Below, in pieces: positions 1-13,450 of a DNA stretch of 64,000 nucleotides. Every line of letters starts with the position of its first letter. Positions within the stretch are counted from its first letter, which is position 1. The DNA is from Hirundichthys speculiger (taxonomy: Eukaryota > Chordata > Actinopteri > Beloniformes > Exocoetidae), in contig JAGFBZ010003034.1 of assembly GCA_018398805.1 (NCBI GenBank), positions 259,501 to 323,500 of the forward strand, written 5' to 3'. The notes under the pieces were generated by a model. The model was not told where the DNA came from and searched no databases. It was given only the letters and a program-made list of their open reading frames with translations. A program made the translations under genes and the position numbers.

Positions 1-756
1 GAAAGAAGAACATTTGTAAAAATGGTTTTCATGATGGCAGCAGTTAAGAATCAATAGCGAATAGTTTTATGACAATTATAAACAAGCCTGCCACTGCAAA
101 TTAATGTAAAATAAAATAATTTTGTTTGTGATACTCAGAGGGTCTAAAACTGAACAAAAGGAATCTTAGCAGGAAATTATTTGAACAAGAACAATATTTC
201 AGGCTCTTTACACTCTATTCTTCTCCAGATTTTTGGGCCACTGTATCTGGAAGAAAGGAAGATTCTTATTGTTCATTTCAGTTAACAAGGATGGATATGA
301 AATTCTTAAAGGGGACATAGTATTTGAAAAAAAAAAGTGCTTGAGAGCACATATTTGTGTGTCTGAGATCACAACCAACTAAAAAACACAGTTTAGGGGC
401 ACATACGTATGAAAAAATGTCATTCAGTGAGCTATCTTGATCTCAACCTAGTGCCACATCATGTTGCATTTCCTGTATTTTAGAAGTGACTGGTACAAAT
501 CTGTAACAAAATGTGGAAGAGGAACAAACTATTCAAAACGGGGGTGGACTAACATGAAGTGTTTAATTCCACCCCTAAAACCAGCTGTTCTGAATAGAGC
601 TGTAAAGATATGGTTGAAATGGTTGCACTTTATCTGAGTGATTTTTTTGACCAAAGCATCTTCCAGACATTTCAGAAACACCTCCGAAAATTGCCAACTT
701 TTGAAAAAAAAAAAAAAAGAGCATAAAATAACCTCTTTTAAGTGACTCACATATTA

Positions 757-787
<31 letters not shown>

Positions 788-1202
788 CCAAATTCACAAT
801 GCCTCAGCATGACTACAATGATTAAAGAAGTGTTCTCATATGACTTCTAAGTCCCTTCAATAAAGTGTATACGTCTCACAAGCATATAACCTGAAGTTTG
901 ACTTCAGAGAGCCAGCTGGAGCCAGATATGTTCTCTGTGGGAAAACAAGCTGGACTCTGCTCAGGTGCTCGTCTGAGTTAGTCAAGGTCACTTCCTGAAA
1001 TCCATCCACTCATCAATAGTGCGCTATCAAGGGTCGATATGTTCCCATTCCACACCGTGCCAGCCAGTGCAATAAATGAGAGACCTGCGTCAGTTTTTCC
1101 TACATCATGCCAATTCTAGGGGATATCGTCAGTGAATGCATTAAAAAGCTATAATGTAACACAATCCAACATAACTGTTTTAAACAGTACATGAAGAGCT
1201 GA

Positions 1203-1206
1203 AAAT

Positions 1207-1286
<80 letters not shown>
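1203..1286. repeat. (AC)n(AT)n microsatellite
   Basis: A short ACACAC start followed by about 35 AT units. No other feature. Confidence 0.95.
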
Positions 1287-1288
<2 letters not shown>

Positions 1289-3431
1289 CAGGACGTCATT
1301 TGATGTTGTTTGACATCTTTAGTTGGCTATGACAGCTACCCTTTGCTGTTATGATTTAAGCTACTTTGCATGGTATTGACTTCTGACCTGTAGAATTTAA
1401 ACCAACCAGATCATAGACATATTTTAAAGAGAATATTGTTTCCTGTGTTTGTATTAATTGTACTAACAGAACATTGTGACTGGTTGTGGGTGGTCTGGAA
1501 GGATCTGAGAATGAAGTTTAGCTGAGCTTAGGCGTGCTAACAGCAGCAGTCGTTTCACGTCTCCACTGAAACATTACAGACCAGATGTCCCGCTACAAAT
1601 GCCTATGGTGGGGAAGATGACTGCAGGCCCAAGTAATAATTCCACCTGAAAGAGTCTTCAGAATCAGAATCAGAATCAGATTTATTATCAATTTCAAATG
1701 ATTCTCCGTAGGGGCTTGGCCTATTGTAGAGGCTAGTGCCACGCTAGCTGATTCGATGTGCAGGCTCATCAGGCGAATCATTTCAGGACCTGTCCAAGTG
1801 GATTTATGCTGGGAGTTGGAGTCAATCATTAGGACCACCCATCCGCCGTGGAGCTCCACCGTGGTGCCCTCTTGCTCCACGGAGCTCCATGACTGGCCTC
1901 AGTCTCTGTCTCGACCTTAATTGCTAGAGCCTCCGGCAGGACATCCAGTCATGTTGATGTGAAGAGGTCAGTTTTATTGGGGGTTGCACATTTTTTATAA
2001 CTTTGCATGTCTTGATTTATTTATTATTTTGTTAAGTTGTTGTTTTGGAGATTCTTTTATTGATGTGTGCATGCAGTGTTTCCTATGTCCCTTAAAGACA
2101 ACTCTCTGACCAAACCCCAGCCAAAGATTAATTAATGGGCAACAGGTATGGCACACCGGCAGGTATAAGGGGGCCAGCCACACAGAGGGCCAGCCTGCAA
2201 TCTGCGTCCAGCCACGGATGCAGCGACTGTTCGGGACACGGAGCCAGAACGACCAAGCCTGAAGTGCAGCAGCCGTTACCTGTTGGTCAGGTACTGGAGG
2301 GCCAGCTGTGGGGCCAGGCGAGGGGGTGTAATTTCGGGGCTAAGGTGCGTCTATGATACTGGGTCCGGGTGTTTTGCTTTTCCAGGCAGGACAACAAGAG
2401 CAGCCCCTGAGGAGTGCGAAAAAGTGGACGATCGGACGCCGTTATCCTCAAGGAGGAGCTGGTCTGTGACACGGCAGCATGGTGGGAATGTTCCAGCTGG
2501 TAGTGACAGAAGGAAAGAGAATGGTTGAGATGAAGGGCTGGTAGAGGAGCAGCTTATCCACAGGACTTCTGGACATTTTTACAGGCATCCTCATTCTTTG
2601 TCCTGGTCAAAGTTTATGTAAGAAAACTTTTAATGATATCCTGGGCTCTTTTTAACTCTGCTTACACCCTGATTTCTTTAAAGAACCTGTTGGCCTTTGA
2701 ACGAGTCCAAGGCTCACTGCTAGGTGGCAATTGTTGGCATTATTGGAGGTGGGAAATCCAAGTCTCCCCAACACCACAAATGCACCCTGGTACACTGAGG
2801 TGAGCCGTACTGAAGACCAGCAGCAACTTCTTTTGTTCTGGTAGGGACATTTAAAATGAGAATATCTGGGCAAAATAAAAGAAATTGAATACAAAGTTAT
2901 AATAATGATGATCCTGGGTCAGCAGGACGCTAAGCTAGCTAGCAGCATCTAACTGGTGGGCATGTTCCAGCCGACCTTGTCAGTGCAGCTGGTCCTGCCT
3001 CTTTGCAATATGGTGCCGAGCAGTTAGTTAGAGAAAAAGGGGCTCCAAACACTCTCTGTACAAATTTATGGGTCACGTCACCAGATGCAGTGTCCAGTAT
3101 TTTCAGTCAATGTGGGAAATGCAGCACTAGGAACTGTCCCGACCAACACCATCGCAGAGACCCAATGGATTGATTTAAGCAGCAGCAGCAGCAGTAGTGC
3201 CTTGAGATGCTTGGCTAAGACAATTAGCATGAACAGCAATAGTAGCTGGAAGGTGCACCCTTCAAGGAAAAAGGCTGAGAGGTAAAAATCATGGCTACAC
3301 CAAAGAGAAGTGAGCTTTCTATCAGAGACAAAAGTGTGAACATTCAGAAACGGTTGCCCCCAAAAATACAGCAAACTGTCCACAGCTAAGGCACTGAAAT
3401 CTGCCGAACAAAGGCTCACAGCCCTCGCCAC

Positions 3432-3690
3432 ACTGTAAAAAAAAAAAATCCTAATTTTATGGTAAATAACTGTAAATTTTTACAGTAGTTTTACTGTTTT
3501 CTAAAAATAGTCTTTAACAACACTGTCGTTTAAAGTATTGTACCAGTAATGACAAACTGTTCATTTCTCTTTTTTCAATGGAAAAATGACTGTATTATTG
3601 TACATGATCTTTCTTGCTCTCTTAAATTACAGTCAAATCTTCGTAAAATGACAATTATTATTTGTAAGTAAAAATGAAGCTTGTTAAATC
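3432..3690. repeat. MITE-like DNA element, fragment
   Basis: Starts CACTGTAAAAAAAAAAAATCC and contains repeated, partly inverted TGTAAATTTTTACAGTA and ATTACAGTCAAA motifs. This type of short repeat is common in fish, with CACTGTAAA ends. The right end is not clear, so it may be truncated. Family not assigned. Confidence 0.4.
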
Positions 3691-4725
3691 AAGGTTTATG
3701 TCCATATTAATAATCTCGTCTTTCTGTGTAATTTTAAGGAAGATCTCACTAGTTTCACATTTGTGTACTTTTATGTTCAAACTAATTGTGTAAACAAATT
3801 TCACAAATTTGTTTTCTATTACCTCAAACACTATGCAATTAAAATAAAAATAAAGTGTATGCCCAAATCTGCTATCTGTTGAGGTTGAAAGTTACAGAGA
3901 TGTTGCTCCTCTCCAATGTGACATCACATTGTGTAGAAGTACTTACATGCTAAAGAATCTGATAAATATCAAATGAGAAAAGTTAGAAAATACTGCATTG
4001 CAATAGTCCAGGCAGTAAGTAGTATATTTAAGAATGGCAATTTTTAAGTTCTTTAAAGAAGCAACATACTTTAAATTTTCAATCTCAATAGCAGATTTTT
4101 GCTGTATGACATTTAGCGCAAGACAAAGTATTAATATCTTCATCAAAGACTTCAGGACTACAGAAATGCCAGTGATGGGCCACACAGTGGCACAGTGATT
4201 AGGACAGATGGTCAACATACTGTAGTGATCTGGCAGGTCCTTTAAGGTCCTTTCCCAGCATCCTTTGCAGCCCTGGTTGTTTAGGTGTTTATCTGTGTTT
4301 ATTTGTTAGCTATTTGATTTAATGCTGCCATGTAAAGTCTGTTGTTGGTTTGACTCCCTGTTGATTCATACCCCTTACATTTAACATGTCAATTTGTGTC
4401 ACCCTGAGTTAAGTCTGTCGTGAGTTAAGTACCCATGATTTTGTCTAATAAAGTGGGTAAAACAAAGTATGTGCTATACTAAAACAGGAAGTTGACAAAG
4501 AAAAAGTTCTCTTTGCTCTGGGAAATAAAATTCCAATGGTTAAATGATATTATGATGTAAGCTAACTGGGCAGTCATGTTGACCTTACGCTGACCCCGTA
4601 CTGACGTTCTTAACATTGGGCATGTGAGACATATCTTTCTTATTTATTTCATGTCCAATTATGTATCTTATTTATTTATTCATAGGCAAAAAGTATGTAT
4701 TTATGTATGCATGCATATATTTATA

Positions 4726-5442
4726 CAGTGCTACCTCTACTTACGAAATTAATTGGTTCTGGAAGTAGTTTCGTAACCTGAAAATTTCTTAAGTAGAGAC
4801 CCGTTTTCCATGTAAATGCCCTAATCTGTTCCAAGCCCCCCAAAATGTTTTAATAAATTATAAATAATACACGACATGACATAAAAACCTGTAAGAAATA
4901 CATGTTAGAACTAGAAAAGCACTCAGAGAGTGCAGGCCTTCACTAAACGCAACAATTGTCGAAAATTTGAAAGTGATCCAGAAACCAGGATTTCTTCTGG
5001 ATCACACCCAAAATGAAATCAGTTCTTCCTTTTCACATTTCTTACAACTCCTGAAAATTTCATCAAAATCCTTCCATAACTTTATGAGTTATCTTGAACA
5101 CAGACAGACAGATAAACGCAGGCAAAAACATAACCTCCTTGGCGGAGGTAACAATTGTTCGTTCACCTTGGTTGCTGGGTTACGCTCATACAGACGAGGG
5201 GCCCTCCTAGCCAATGGGATGTCCAGGAAGATGCTAAGCGATAGCCAATGGCAGAGCAGCTCGGAAGCACCGCTTTCAAACCGAGATACAGAGCCGACAG
5301 CTATGTTTACGTTCGGTAAACTGTATTTTTGCCTTTCGTATCCTGAAATTTCTTTCTAACGAGAGGCAATATTTTCCCTTTGAGGCGTTTCGTAACCTCA
5401 AAATTTCATATGTAGAAACGTTCGTAAGTAGAGGTACCACTG
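4726..5442. mobile_element. Tc1/mariner-type MITE with TA target duplication
   Basis: Left end CAGTGCTACCTCTACTTACG and the reverse complement of the right end CAGTGGTACCTCTACTTACG differ at one base. TA flanks both sides (4724-4725, 5443-5444), the target duplication of Tc1/mariner superfamily elements. There is no transposase frame, so it is non-autonomous. A second repeat is inserted inside it (4960-5149). Family name not assigned. Confidence 0.8.
4960..5149 (+). mobile_element. Nested SINE-like repeat with 9-bp target duplication
   Basis: Flanked by AACAATTGT at 4951-4959 and 5150-5158, a perfect 9-bp direct repeat inside the MITE. The body reads AAAGTGATCCAGAAACCAGG through ACAGACAGACAGATAAACGC to CATAACCTCCTTGGCGGAGG, a sequence I recognise as a common dispersed fish repeat. 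Family not assigned. Confidence 0.6.
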
Positions 5443-5471
5443 TATATGAAATGTCAGAATAGGTCTTTTTT

Positions 5472-5545
5472 TTTTTTGACGACACCCCTGAAGCAGTCAG
5501 ACGACACCCCAGTGTGCCGCGACACCCCGGTTGAGAAAAGGCTGT
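5472..5545 (-). repeat. Fragment of a hAT-like terminal region
   Basis: On the minus strand it reads CAGCCTTTTCTCAACCGGGG then TGTCGCGGCACACTGGGGTG, the typical start of Charlie-like hAT elements (CAG..TTCTCAACCGG..). No matching second end found. Confidence 0.35.
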
Positions 5546-5559
5546 AGTAAGTTTAGCTA

Positions 5560-8500
5560 ATTTGTGATTGTCCCTCTTGCGTTGTGGCGTGGAATAACAA
5601 AGCGCAGACCGCGCTTCAAACTTGGGCATAAATCAAAAATGACTGCGGCATATCGGCGACAAGATAACTGCGACACACTGCCGCGAGAGTATATGCAGCC
5701 CTTTACCCTTTGGTAATCACCAAATGGCCAATTTTTTTTGTTTTCTTTGCTTTATTCTGATATATAAAACTTTAGAACTGAGTAAGGTTGTACCCCCCCC
5801 CCCCCCACACACACACACACATAACTATACCTGTAAATCAGCTCAGTGCTGCTGGGACAATGAAGCTTTGGCTGTGCTCTAAATGATATAATTTATTTAT
5901 AACTGGCAGAGGTAACTCAAAAAGCCATTAGGAGGCATTAAAATAGAGACGTCTCACATTACACTCCATGAAAAATAAATGCTTAATAGATGCAATGAGA
6001 GGCGTGTGCTCATGTTTGCATGTTTACATTCCTACACAGCAGAAAAGACATTTATTCTGTAGGTTTACTGTAATAGCTTTTTTTTATATAATCTAAAATG
6101 AAAGCGAAAGTATGTTTTGTTTGATAGGTGGTAGGAATTTTTGAAAATCTCAATTTAAATTTTGTCTATGTAATGCTATGAATGAAATAAGCATGACTAT
6201 TTTTATATTCTCCATTCCTTCAGACAAATGAGTGTGTGTCATAGATGTGTTTACTGTTAGCAGTCTCATCTCAGCCACTGATGGATTCATTTTCAGTTTC
6301 TCAGTAATGATCGCGTAATGAACGGTGCCGAGGATGGCTACTTGCATGACCAGATTTCAGACTGTCGGCACCAGCTAGTCTGCCTGTCATTGTGTCAGAT
6401 TATTATATTTAATATGTGTGTGTTTGCTCTTGCACTTGTGTCATCGCTGGCTCCACACTGACGGCTGATGTCTCAATGTATGAGTCAGTCTTAGCCACAT
6501 TAGTCATGTCTGCAGACCTACCTGGCTCCAGTGCTTCCATCCTAGAAAAAAAGGACAGGAGTGGTAGGAGAACAGAAGATGGATAAGAACCTGCTGAAGG
6601 AAAGTCATTTCGGTGTTGGGACTTTAAGAAACAATTGATGTGAAAACAGAAACATTTTCAGGAAGCAAAGCTGGAGAAAACCCTCTGAACACATCATCCA
6701 TCTAGTGTATCAAACCCAAACTGACTTGTCTCCAAAACAGTGGACGCATGCTGTTTTTATGCAGTAAATTTTCCATGAACACAGTGGTGCAGCCCCCCCT
6801 CCCGCTCTCTTTTTCAAGTAAATCAGACATGAAGTCATTTTCAGCCATAAGCAACTCAACAGAAATAGCTTGCATGTGGCTCTGAGGTCATGGGCAGAGA
6901 GGGGAGAAATGATAACAGAGTTGCAGCCACAAACACGGTGTGTCAGCAGCCATCGGTCTCCTCTGCAAGAGATTCAGCCTTTGTCTCAGCAACATACAAG
7001 TCATCATGTCTGTGTGATTGTTAAACCGTTCCTCCCCAAACAAAAGGCCTAATTATTTACAGTGGGATTGGAATTTTGTTTTCAAAACAATTTGGGTATA
7101 TGCGTGAGTAATGGAAATGACAAATGTAAACAATTTTGTGCGCTAAGTGCTCATTTTTAGAAAACTACGTCATTTTTTTATGAGGTAAAAATGTAAAATT
7201 GTACTTAATCTATGGCACAGCATCACAAACGGTCATTCATTGATAACTACACATACACACATGTATCACAAGATGACTCTGGTCAAATATTAAAGTTCAT
7301 CATACCAGTGTTGGAAGTAAAACGGCAGAAAGCTCTGTGACTTTCTGCTCTTTTTCTCTCGTCTTACTGTGGATAATGGTTGGTGTCTGACTTCTGCAGA
7401 AGCTATTGCTGCTCACTGACTGGCAAGGTCTTTGGGATAATTTCAAAATGTAAATTAGAAGGGTTTAAGTAAGTGCTCCGTGGAGTTATAAAAGGTTCTA
7501 TTCAACGGTTTTTCATCAGGTTTTTCACTGATGAGCAAACATCTTTTACCTCATTTAGATGACGTTTGGCAGAGTGATTTCAAACTTCAGTTTGGTCGTG
7601 ACTGAAGAGTAGTATCTAAACACACTAAGAATAAACAACACTCTGTCTGAAACCTTAAGCATCGTCATCCTTAGTGGATGGTAACAAAGAATTTATGGTA
7701 CAAAAATACCAAATAGCAGTACAGTCCTGGAGGTTTTTTGGTACTATGCTACTGGTCTGTAACCAGTGTAACCAGTGCAAGTTTAGCAGCATTTCTCAGT
7801 TGCCTTCTCCAGTTTGAAGACACCACAAAGACCATATCCACCTGCCTGCTTGGACACAGAATCTCTCCTGCGCAAGAAAACTTGACCGAGGAGATTATTA
7901 GTCTGTACATTCTTCAGAACTGGAAAGAGACAGGAAGAGAATATTTGTACTAAAACCAGGTCATCATACTTCAGATTTTAGTATCCAACACAGTTTTAAT
8001 TCAGCCAGGCTACTTTCAGCTTGATCTGAAAATCTGGAAAAAGCAACAGTTTCATTTGTAATTTTTGGTTGCTTTTGGTGAATTGTTGGTGAATTTTTGC
8101 AAAACAAGAATGTTCAAGCATCAATATATGGTGAGTCCATATGACTGTATGTCATATTCAGACCTTTTCCATGCTTTCTGACTTTTCTAAGTTGTTAAAA
8201 AATAATGAATAACATCTTAACTGAGTGATGCAAAGCTAGAAGTGCCACAGATTCAAATGAAATGGATGGTAATGAGTACCATGCCTGCGGGCTTTTTCTG
8301 GACAACTAAAAGCGGTGTGCTTCAGCTTCTGAAGAAATTAAAAACATGAAAGACAAGCCAGGTTAAACCTTCTGCTTTGGTGAATTAGTGTCTTTGTCCT
8401 CATGTTTATCAGTATTTTTTTTAAAAACATAAATTATGGACTCCACACATATGTCATATCAAGCCATAATTGGGAAGGAGGAAAAAAAGGGGAGGAAAAC

Positions 8501-10940
8501 TTTCTCAAGGCACTGAGCTCAGAATAGATGTGTGCCAGTGTTCATTACTGATCATTCTAGTTGAAGAATTTAAAATAAATGCAGTGGCTGCAGATCATTT
8601 GACACTCTATGATATGGCAGTTGGACGTGAAACAGTTGGTTATTGCAGTGTATACAACCAAAAGATTTACATCTCATGCTGGCTTATAGAAAGATGACGT
8701 AGTGTATCAAATTTTGCCCACAGTCCCTCGTCCATCTGGTCATTGTCTTCTTTCCTGGTGGTCCAGGATGTGGTTTTTGGAGGTGCAGATGCTGGGATAT
8801 GGGATATGTGCTGCTGTGTGTTGCTGACTACAGTAACAAAAACAGTGCGTGTGTGTGTGTTGACAAGCTGCTGGGGTTTGGACCTGAGCAGAGAGTGCTG
8901 ATGGGGCTGATGTGATGAAAAAGAGGGAAAGGGTTGCAGTTTGTTCCACCGTTCGAAAGACAGAGACAGATGTCAGCACCAACAGCTGCTTTAGTCAGCA
9001 CTCTGCAATAAAGTCATTCACAGTGACGAGGAGCTGCTGCACTCACACTTGCAGAGTAAATGAAGATACTCTCATACTTTTTCTTTCTCATTGACACTGT
9101 GTTTCATTCCTGAAATCGGAAGCGAAGCGAAACCTGAAGACTGGATGGGCTGATGTACATTTGCTGACTTTCAGTCTTGGAACAAAAGTATCGATCGCCT
9201 CTCACCTTTTCATCAGAGGACAGTGGAGCAGCTGAGCATCACTGGAAGCCAGCAGTAGATGGCAATAGTCAGTTACACAACACCTGCCCACTCGCTCCTT
9301 TAAAGATGGAAACTATATTGAAGTTTTCTTTGTGGTTAATGGAACTCAACCAGGTGGATGCCTGAGCGTTACAGTGATCTGCTTGTAAGCAGTTTTGTTC
9401 ATGTCAAAGGCTCCAGGCCATCCAACGTGCCCGTCACAGCCCTGCTTTGTTTTCCAGTGATTTGCACGTCTAGACACCCCCTCTTGTCTTGCTGTAATGC
9501 TGTGTGGTATGTAATACACAGGTGGCCATAACAACACTGACTGCATTAACATGGATTACCTTAGTCCTTCTGAACTTCGGAGCCAACCTGGGATTTCTCT
9601 TTACCACAGGCCTCACACATGCACGTTGCTCCACAGGATGTACTAATGATCTCCCCAGGTAACCTCCCTGTAACACATCATTTATGTAGAAAAGAAGAGG
9701 GATTCATGAACATGCTTATGAGGCAGGATAACGATATTTAACACATATGTCACTTATAACACATATATCAGCTTATTGGCTGCATGTGTGTTAAATGAAA
9801 AAGGATGACTGAAGGATACAGGCTGAAAGAAATATCAAAAAGAGCAAGTTGTAAGTCTATAAGGTTATATAAGGGCAAGAGTTTTCCATGGGGAAAAAAA
9901 AAAGGGGGGAAAGGTTTGGATTCAGTCATCCTTAGTGACGTGGAAACAAGTATGAAATGCTGTGCTGACGCTGTTTTCAAGCAGCGAACGTGTGTAATGT
10001 GAGTGTGTGTTTGAGACTAAAGTGTTTGAAAAGAAGAACAGAAGGAGGGAGAGAACGTGGACATGCTCTGCGATGATATGTGAATGCCTGTGAGCACAGT
10101 TTGGAAGTGTGCAAGTGGAAAAGCGCAGCAAGAGTGCTGCAGCTTGCTGACGTAACGGCTCCTAACTGTTTCCATATAGAAGGCCTGGGAGCAGGCGCCA
10201 GGCAGGCCTTAGGCGAACGTCTGGTACCCATCAGCCTCTGTGAGAGCGAGGATACTCACTCTTAACACCCACATGCACGCAAGCTTGCTAACGGATATGG
10301 AGCACACACTCATACACATCATGGAGCTGTATGTCAAAAAGAAGGATGAGTGGGGGCACAATATATTTCACTTTTGAGTTTTTTTTAATATTATTATTAT
10401 TATTTTACTTTAAAAAAAAACTTTATTTATTTAATACTTAATAATATTTCTTAATATTTATTATTATCTGCTCAGAGGTCATGCTCTGGGTCTCCGAAAA
10501 GCACAGAGACAGTTTGTGTTGTAATAGATGCTATAAAATTAAAGTTAAACTAAATTGAGTTTAATTGAATTGGTTAGGAAAGACTGTTTACACGAAGACC
10601 GGGTGATAAACTTCTTTGACTATACCTCATGGTCTATAGTTGGTCCATAGATAAACCGCACACTCAAATTTGGCAACTGTTACGGGACCGGAACAGATTT
10701 ACTAAGGTGGGTGCCAGAATCCCATCACTTAGCTTCATTTAGCCCACATCACCTGACTTCGCAAACAAATGGCACTTAAAAATATACCCTACCTGAAGAA
10801 CGGGACTCAAAATAAGGACACTGGTGTGCATACGCCTATATTCATCACTGTTGCGTAATGCGTAACCATACTGTCTTCAAAATGTATCATTAGTTGTTTT
10901 TTCCCTGCATCATTTGTCTATACATGCATCAATCAATCAT
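5560..10940. other. 3' flanking DNA, no gene seen
   Basis: Ordinary AT-rich intergenic sequence. A C-run joined to a CA repeat lies at 5796-5821. A retroelement-style tail (ATGCTATAAAATTAAAG then TTTAATTGAATTGG) lies near 10525-10572. No coding segment or RNA gene was recognised. Confidence 0.45.
5796..5821. repeat. C-run plus (CA)n
   Basis: Fourteen or so C residues followed by CA units. Confidence 0.9.
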
Positions 10941-10952
10941 ATCCATTTACAG

Positions 10953-11209
10953 GGGTGGCTGTAGCTCAGTTGGTAGAGCGGGTCGTCCAGTCACTGGAAG
11001 GTTGGCGGTTCAATCCCAGCTCCAACTGTCCATGTGCCAAAGTGTCCTTGGGCAAGACACTAAACCCTAACTTGCCCCCAGTGGGTTGGCAGCACCTTGC
11101 ATGGCAGCAGCCCCCACACTGGTGTGTGAATGGGTGAATGGGCCAATGTAAACCGCTTTGAGGGCACCTTGGTGTGGAAGAGCAGTATATAAGTGCAGTC
11201 CATTTACTA
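10953..11209 (+). mobile_element. tRNA-derived SINE
   Basis: The head has pol III internal promoter boxes: A box TAGCTCAGTTGG (10962-10973) and B box GGTTCAATCCC (11007-11017). The body contains AAGTGTCCTTGGGCAAGACA and GTGAATGGGTGAATGGGCCA. The tail, CTTTGAGGGCACC..AGTATATAAGTGCAGTCC, ends in CATTTACTA, the tail of a widespread fish tRNA-SINE group. TCCATTTAC occurs on both sides, but it matches the family tail, so it is not proof of a target duplication. It is not a functional tRNA gene: no cloverleaf 3' half follows the B box. Confidence 0.8.
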
Positions 11210-11395
11210 TCCGTTCATCCATTTACTATTATCACTTTCTCAGGGTCGTGGGAGTGGAAGAGTGGAGCCTTTTCCAGCTGGCATGAGGCAAGAGGCAAGG
11301 TGCAGCCTGGACAGGATGTCGGTTCATCACGGTGCCGCATAGAGGCAAACGAGATGTACAACCACTCTTACACACTCGGTCCACTTGTATGAGCA
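11210..11395 (+). repeat. Diverged copy of a dispersed fish repeat
   Basis: Reads CATCCATTTACTATTATCAC..CAGGGTCGTGGGAGTGGA..CTGGACAGGATGTCGGTTCATCAC. It aligns by eye with the copies at 48578-48930 and 63149-63480 (GGGTCACGG..CTGGAGCC..CCTGGACAGGTC..CAGTCCATC), but is more decayed. It directly abuts the SINE. Confidence 0.5.
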
Positions 11396-12849
11396 CTCAG
11401 TCATATATGTAAAAAAAATGTGCATCTGATGTGTATGCATATGAATATGTTGTCAGTCCGTGCAGCAGCGCGTATTCATATTCATTTTGTATTTGTGGTT
11501 ATATTCTAAAAAATGAATAAGCAATTACAGATAATGGATGAATGAATGGATAGTTACATTATAAGTGAAATCACTTATAATATAAATGAAAACAAAAAAA
11601 AACTGGAAAGGCACTCTATTTCGGGACAGATAACATTGGCAACAGGAAACCTGCACGGAAGTGCAGACTGCAGCACAACTGGGAGAGACTGTAGACAACG
11701 CAGGTTACCTGACACGCAGATCCATATAAAGTAAGCTGAGGGCACCTTGAAAGAGAAACGCACACGCGCACACACTCTGAAAGAAGAAGCATATTGTGAA
11801 AGGATTATCTGGTATGATCTAGGTGATAATCACAGGCTGGAGTTTGAAGTTATAGACAAACATGAGAAAGGTAGGATTTAGAAAATCCAAACACATGTTA
11901 GGGTTTGCAAATGACATTGGCATGATGGCTATATTATAAGACAAAAGAAAATCAGAGGGTCTCAGCTGGAAATTCTTGCCATGATGCCATTATTTCTGGC
12001 TGTGTGCTATTGTGCTCTCTGAAAAAGGCTACTGTTCATTTACTTTTCTAGGTTGTTTGTGTACCTGTGAGTTAAAAAAAAAAAAAAAGGTTTACTCCAT
12101 TTTCTTTGTTCTCCCTTATCTCACTTGTCAGCTCCAAAACAACGCACTGCACATTGTGTTGTTTGGTAGGGCTTTGGGAGTGATGCTTTGTTTGTGGAGA
12201 GACGTTCAGTTGCGTGAGGTGAAATTCCACCATGACATCATTAAACCAAAACTGGCCCTGTAGTCAAGCCCCCATTGACTGGATGCAATGAATTGGCCCC
12301 CTGCTGGATGTGGGCAAATACCTCTTTTTGTCCTTCTTTCATGCAAATATGAAAACACACAACCCAACTTTATATTATTCTCTTATCCCCTGGAGGTGAG
12401 CACTATTCAAATACATCACGTCATTGGCAAACACCATCATCATCACCACTCCCTCCCTCCTGTGTCCACAGTCACGGATGTGCAAGGGAGAGGTGGAGTG
12501 AGGAGGCAGGTGAAGGTAGACCTGAAAGCCTTGTAACGTGTGATTGTTGGGAGTGAGAAGAGGAAGCAGAGATGCTGTAGCACCAAACCAAGTTAATGCT
12601 CTTTGTATCTGCTCACCAACTATTTGATCAGGGCTTCTTGGTGCAATACAGCACAAAGGTCTCAGGCAAGAACACCTTTGATGAAGCCTATACATTTTCT
12701 GTATAAATGTACAGCTTATAGGCTGTAAGAAATGATATATCAGGAACACTTCACTAGATTCACTTGCTCCTCTCACTATATTAAATACTTCATAAAGGAC
12801 AAATAAAAGGAAATAAAAAACAGAAGCCAGCAATTTGCAATTCTCATTT

Positions 12850-13450
12850 ACAGTTGAACATTGAAAAAATATGAAATGTTGAAAGTGAGGAAATGTACCA
12901 TCATATAAAAAAAATGTTGAATTTCATGGCAACAACACTTTTTAAAATAGTTGGGACAAGCCGTTGTTTAACAGCATCCTCTCTTCTCTTAATGACAATC
13001 ATCTACTGAAGAGATCACTGGAGGTTTGGAAAAGGAACTTTTTCCCATTCTTGTCTGATGCAGGATTGATGAGCCAAATGTTTTCTGTTGGTCGTAGGTC
13101 TGGACTGCAGGCAAGCCAGTCCAGGACCCTGACGCTTCTACTACAGAGCCATGATTGTGTAATGGATGCAATTTACAGTTTAGTGTTGTCTTCTTTGAAA
13201 AAGATGTTGTCTGAATGGGAGAGTGTGTTGCTATAAAAACTGTAAATACCTTTTGGCCGTGATGTTTTCTTTACAGATATACAAGCTGCCTATCCATAGG
13301 CACCAATGCACTCCCATACTATCAGGTACTATCAGAGATGCAGGCTCTTGAGCTGAGCGCTGATTTCAAGCCGGATGGTTTTTCTCCTCTTTAGTCTGGA
13401 GGACGCGGTGTCCGATTTCCGCAAATAATTTTTGAGACAGCTTTCCACTT
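12850..13450 (-). pseudogene. Relic of a Tc1-like transposon, decayed transposase
   Basis: The plus strand reads TTTCATGGCAACAACACTTT..AGTTGGGACAAGCC at the left end. It then reads the reverse complement of a Tc1-like transposase: CAGGTCTGGACTGCAGGCAAGCCAGTCC corresponds to the D/W-P-A/S-PDL region before the third catalytic residue, and AGTCTGGAGGACGCGGTGTCC to the region after the first. Frames are broken many times. Identification is from memory of the fish element. Confidence 0.5.

Larger units (their letters stand above)
1..4725. other. 3' flanking DNA, no gene seen
   Basis: AT-rich sequence with a T-run (761-785), an AC/AT microsatellite, a LINE-like tail at 1658-1690 (repeated AGAATC followed by AGATTTATTATC) and a somewhat GC-richer stretch 1560-2580 that reads like an old interspersed repeat of unknown family. 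No open frame has recognisable protein features. Confidence 0.5.

Noticed and set aside
10953..11025. tRNA gene
   Set aside because: A and B boxes are present, but the sequence continues as a SINE body and cannot complete the cloverleaf.
12375..12833. 152-codon minus-strand frame
   Set aside because: No domain, no splice sites, low-complexity hydrophobic start; taken as chance.
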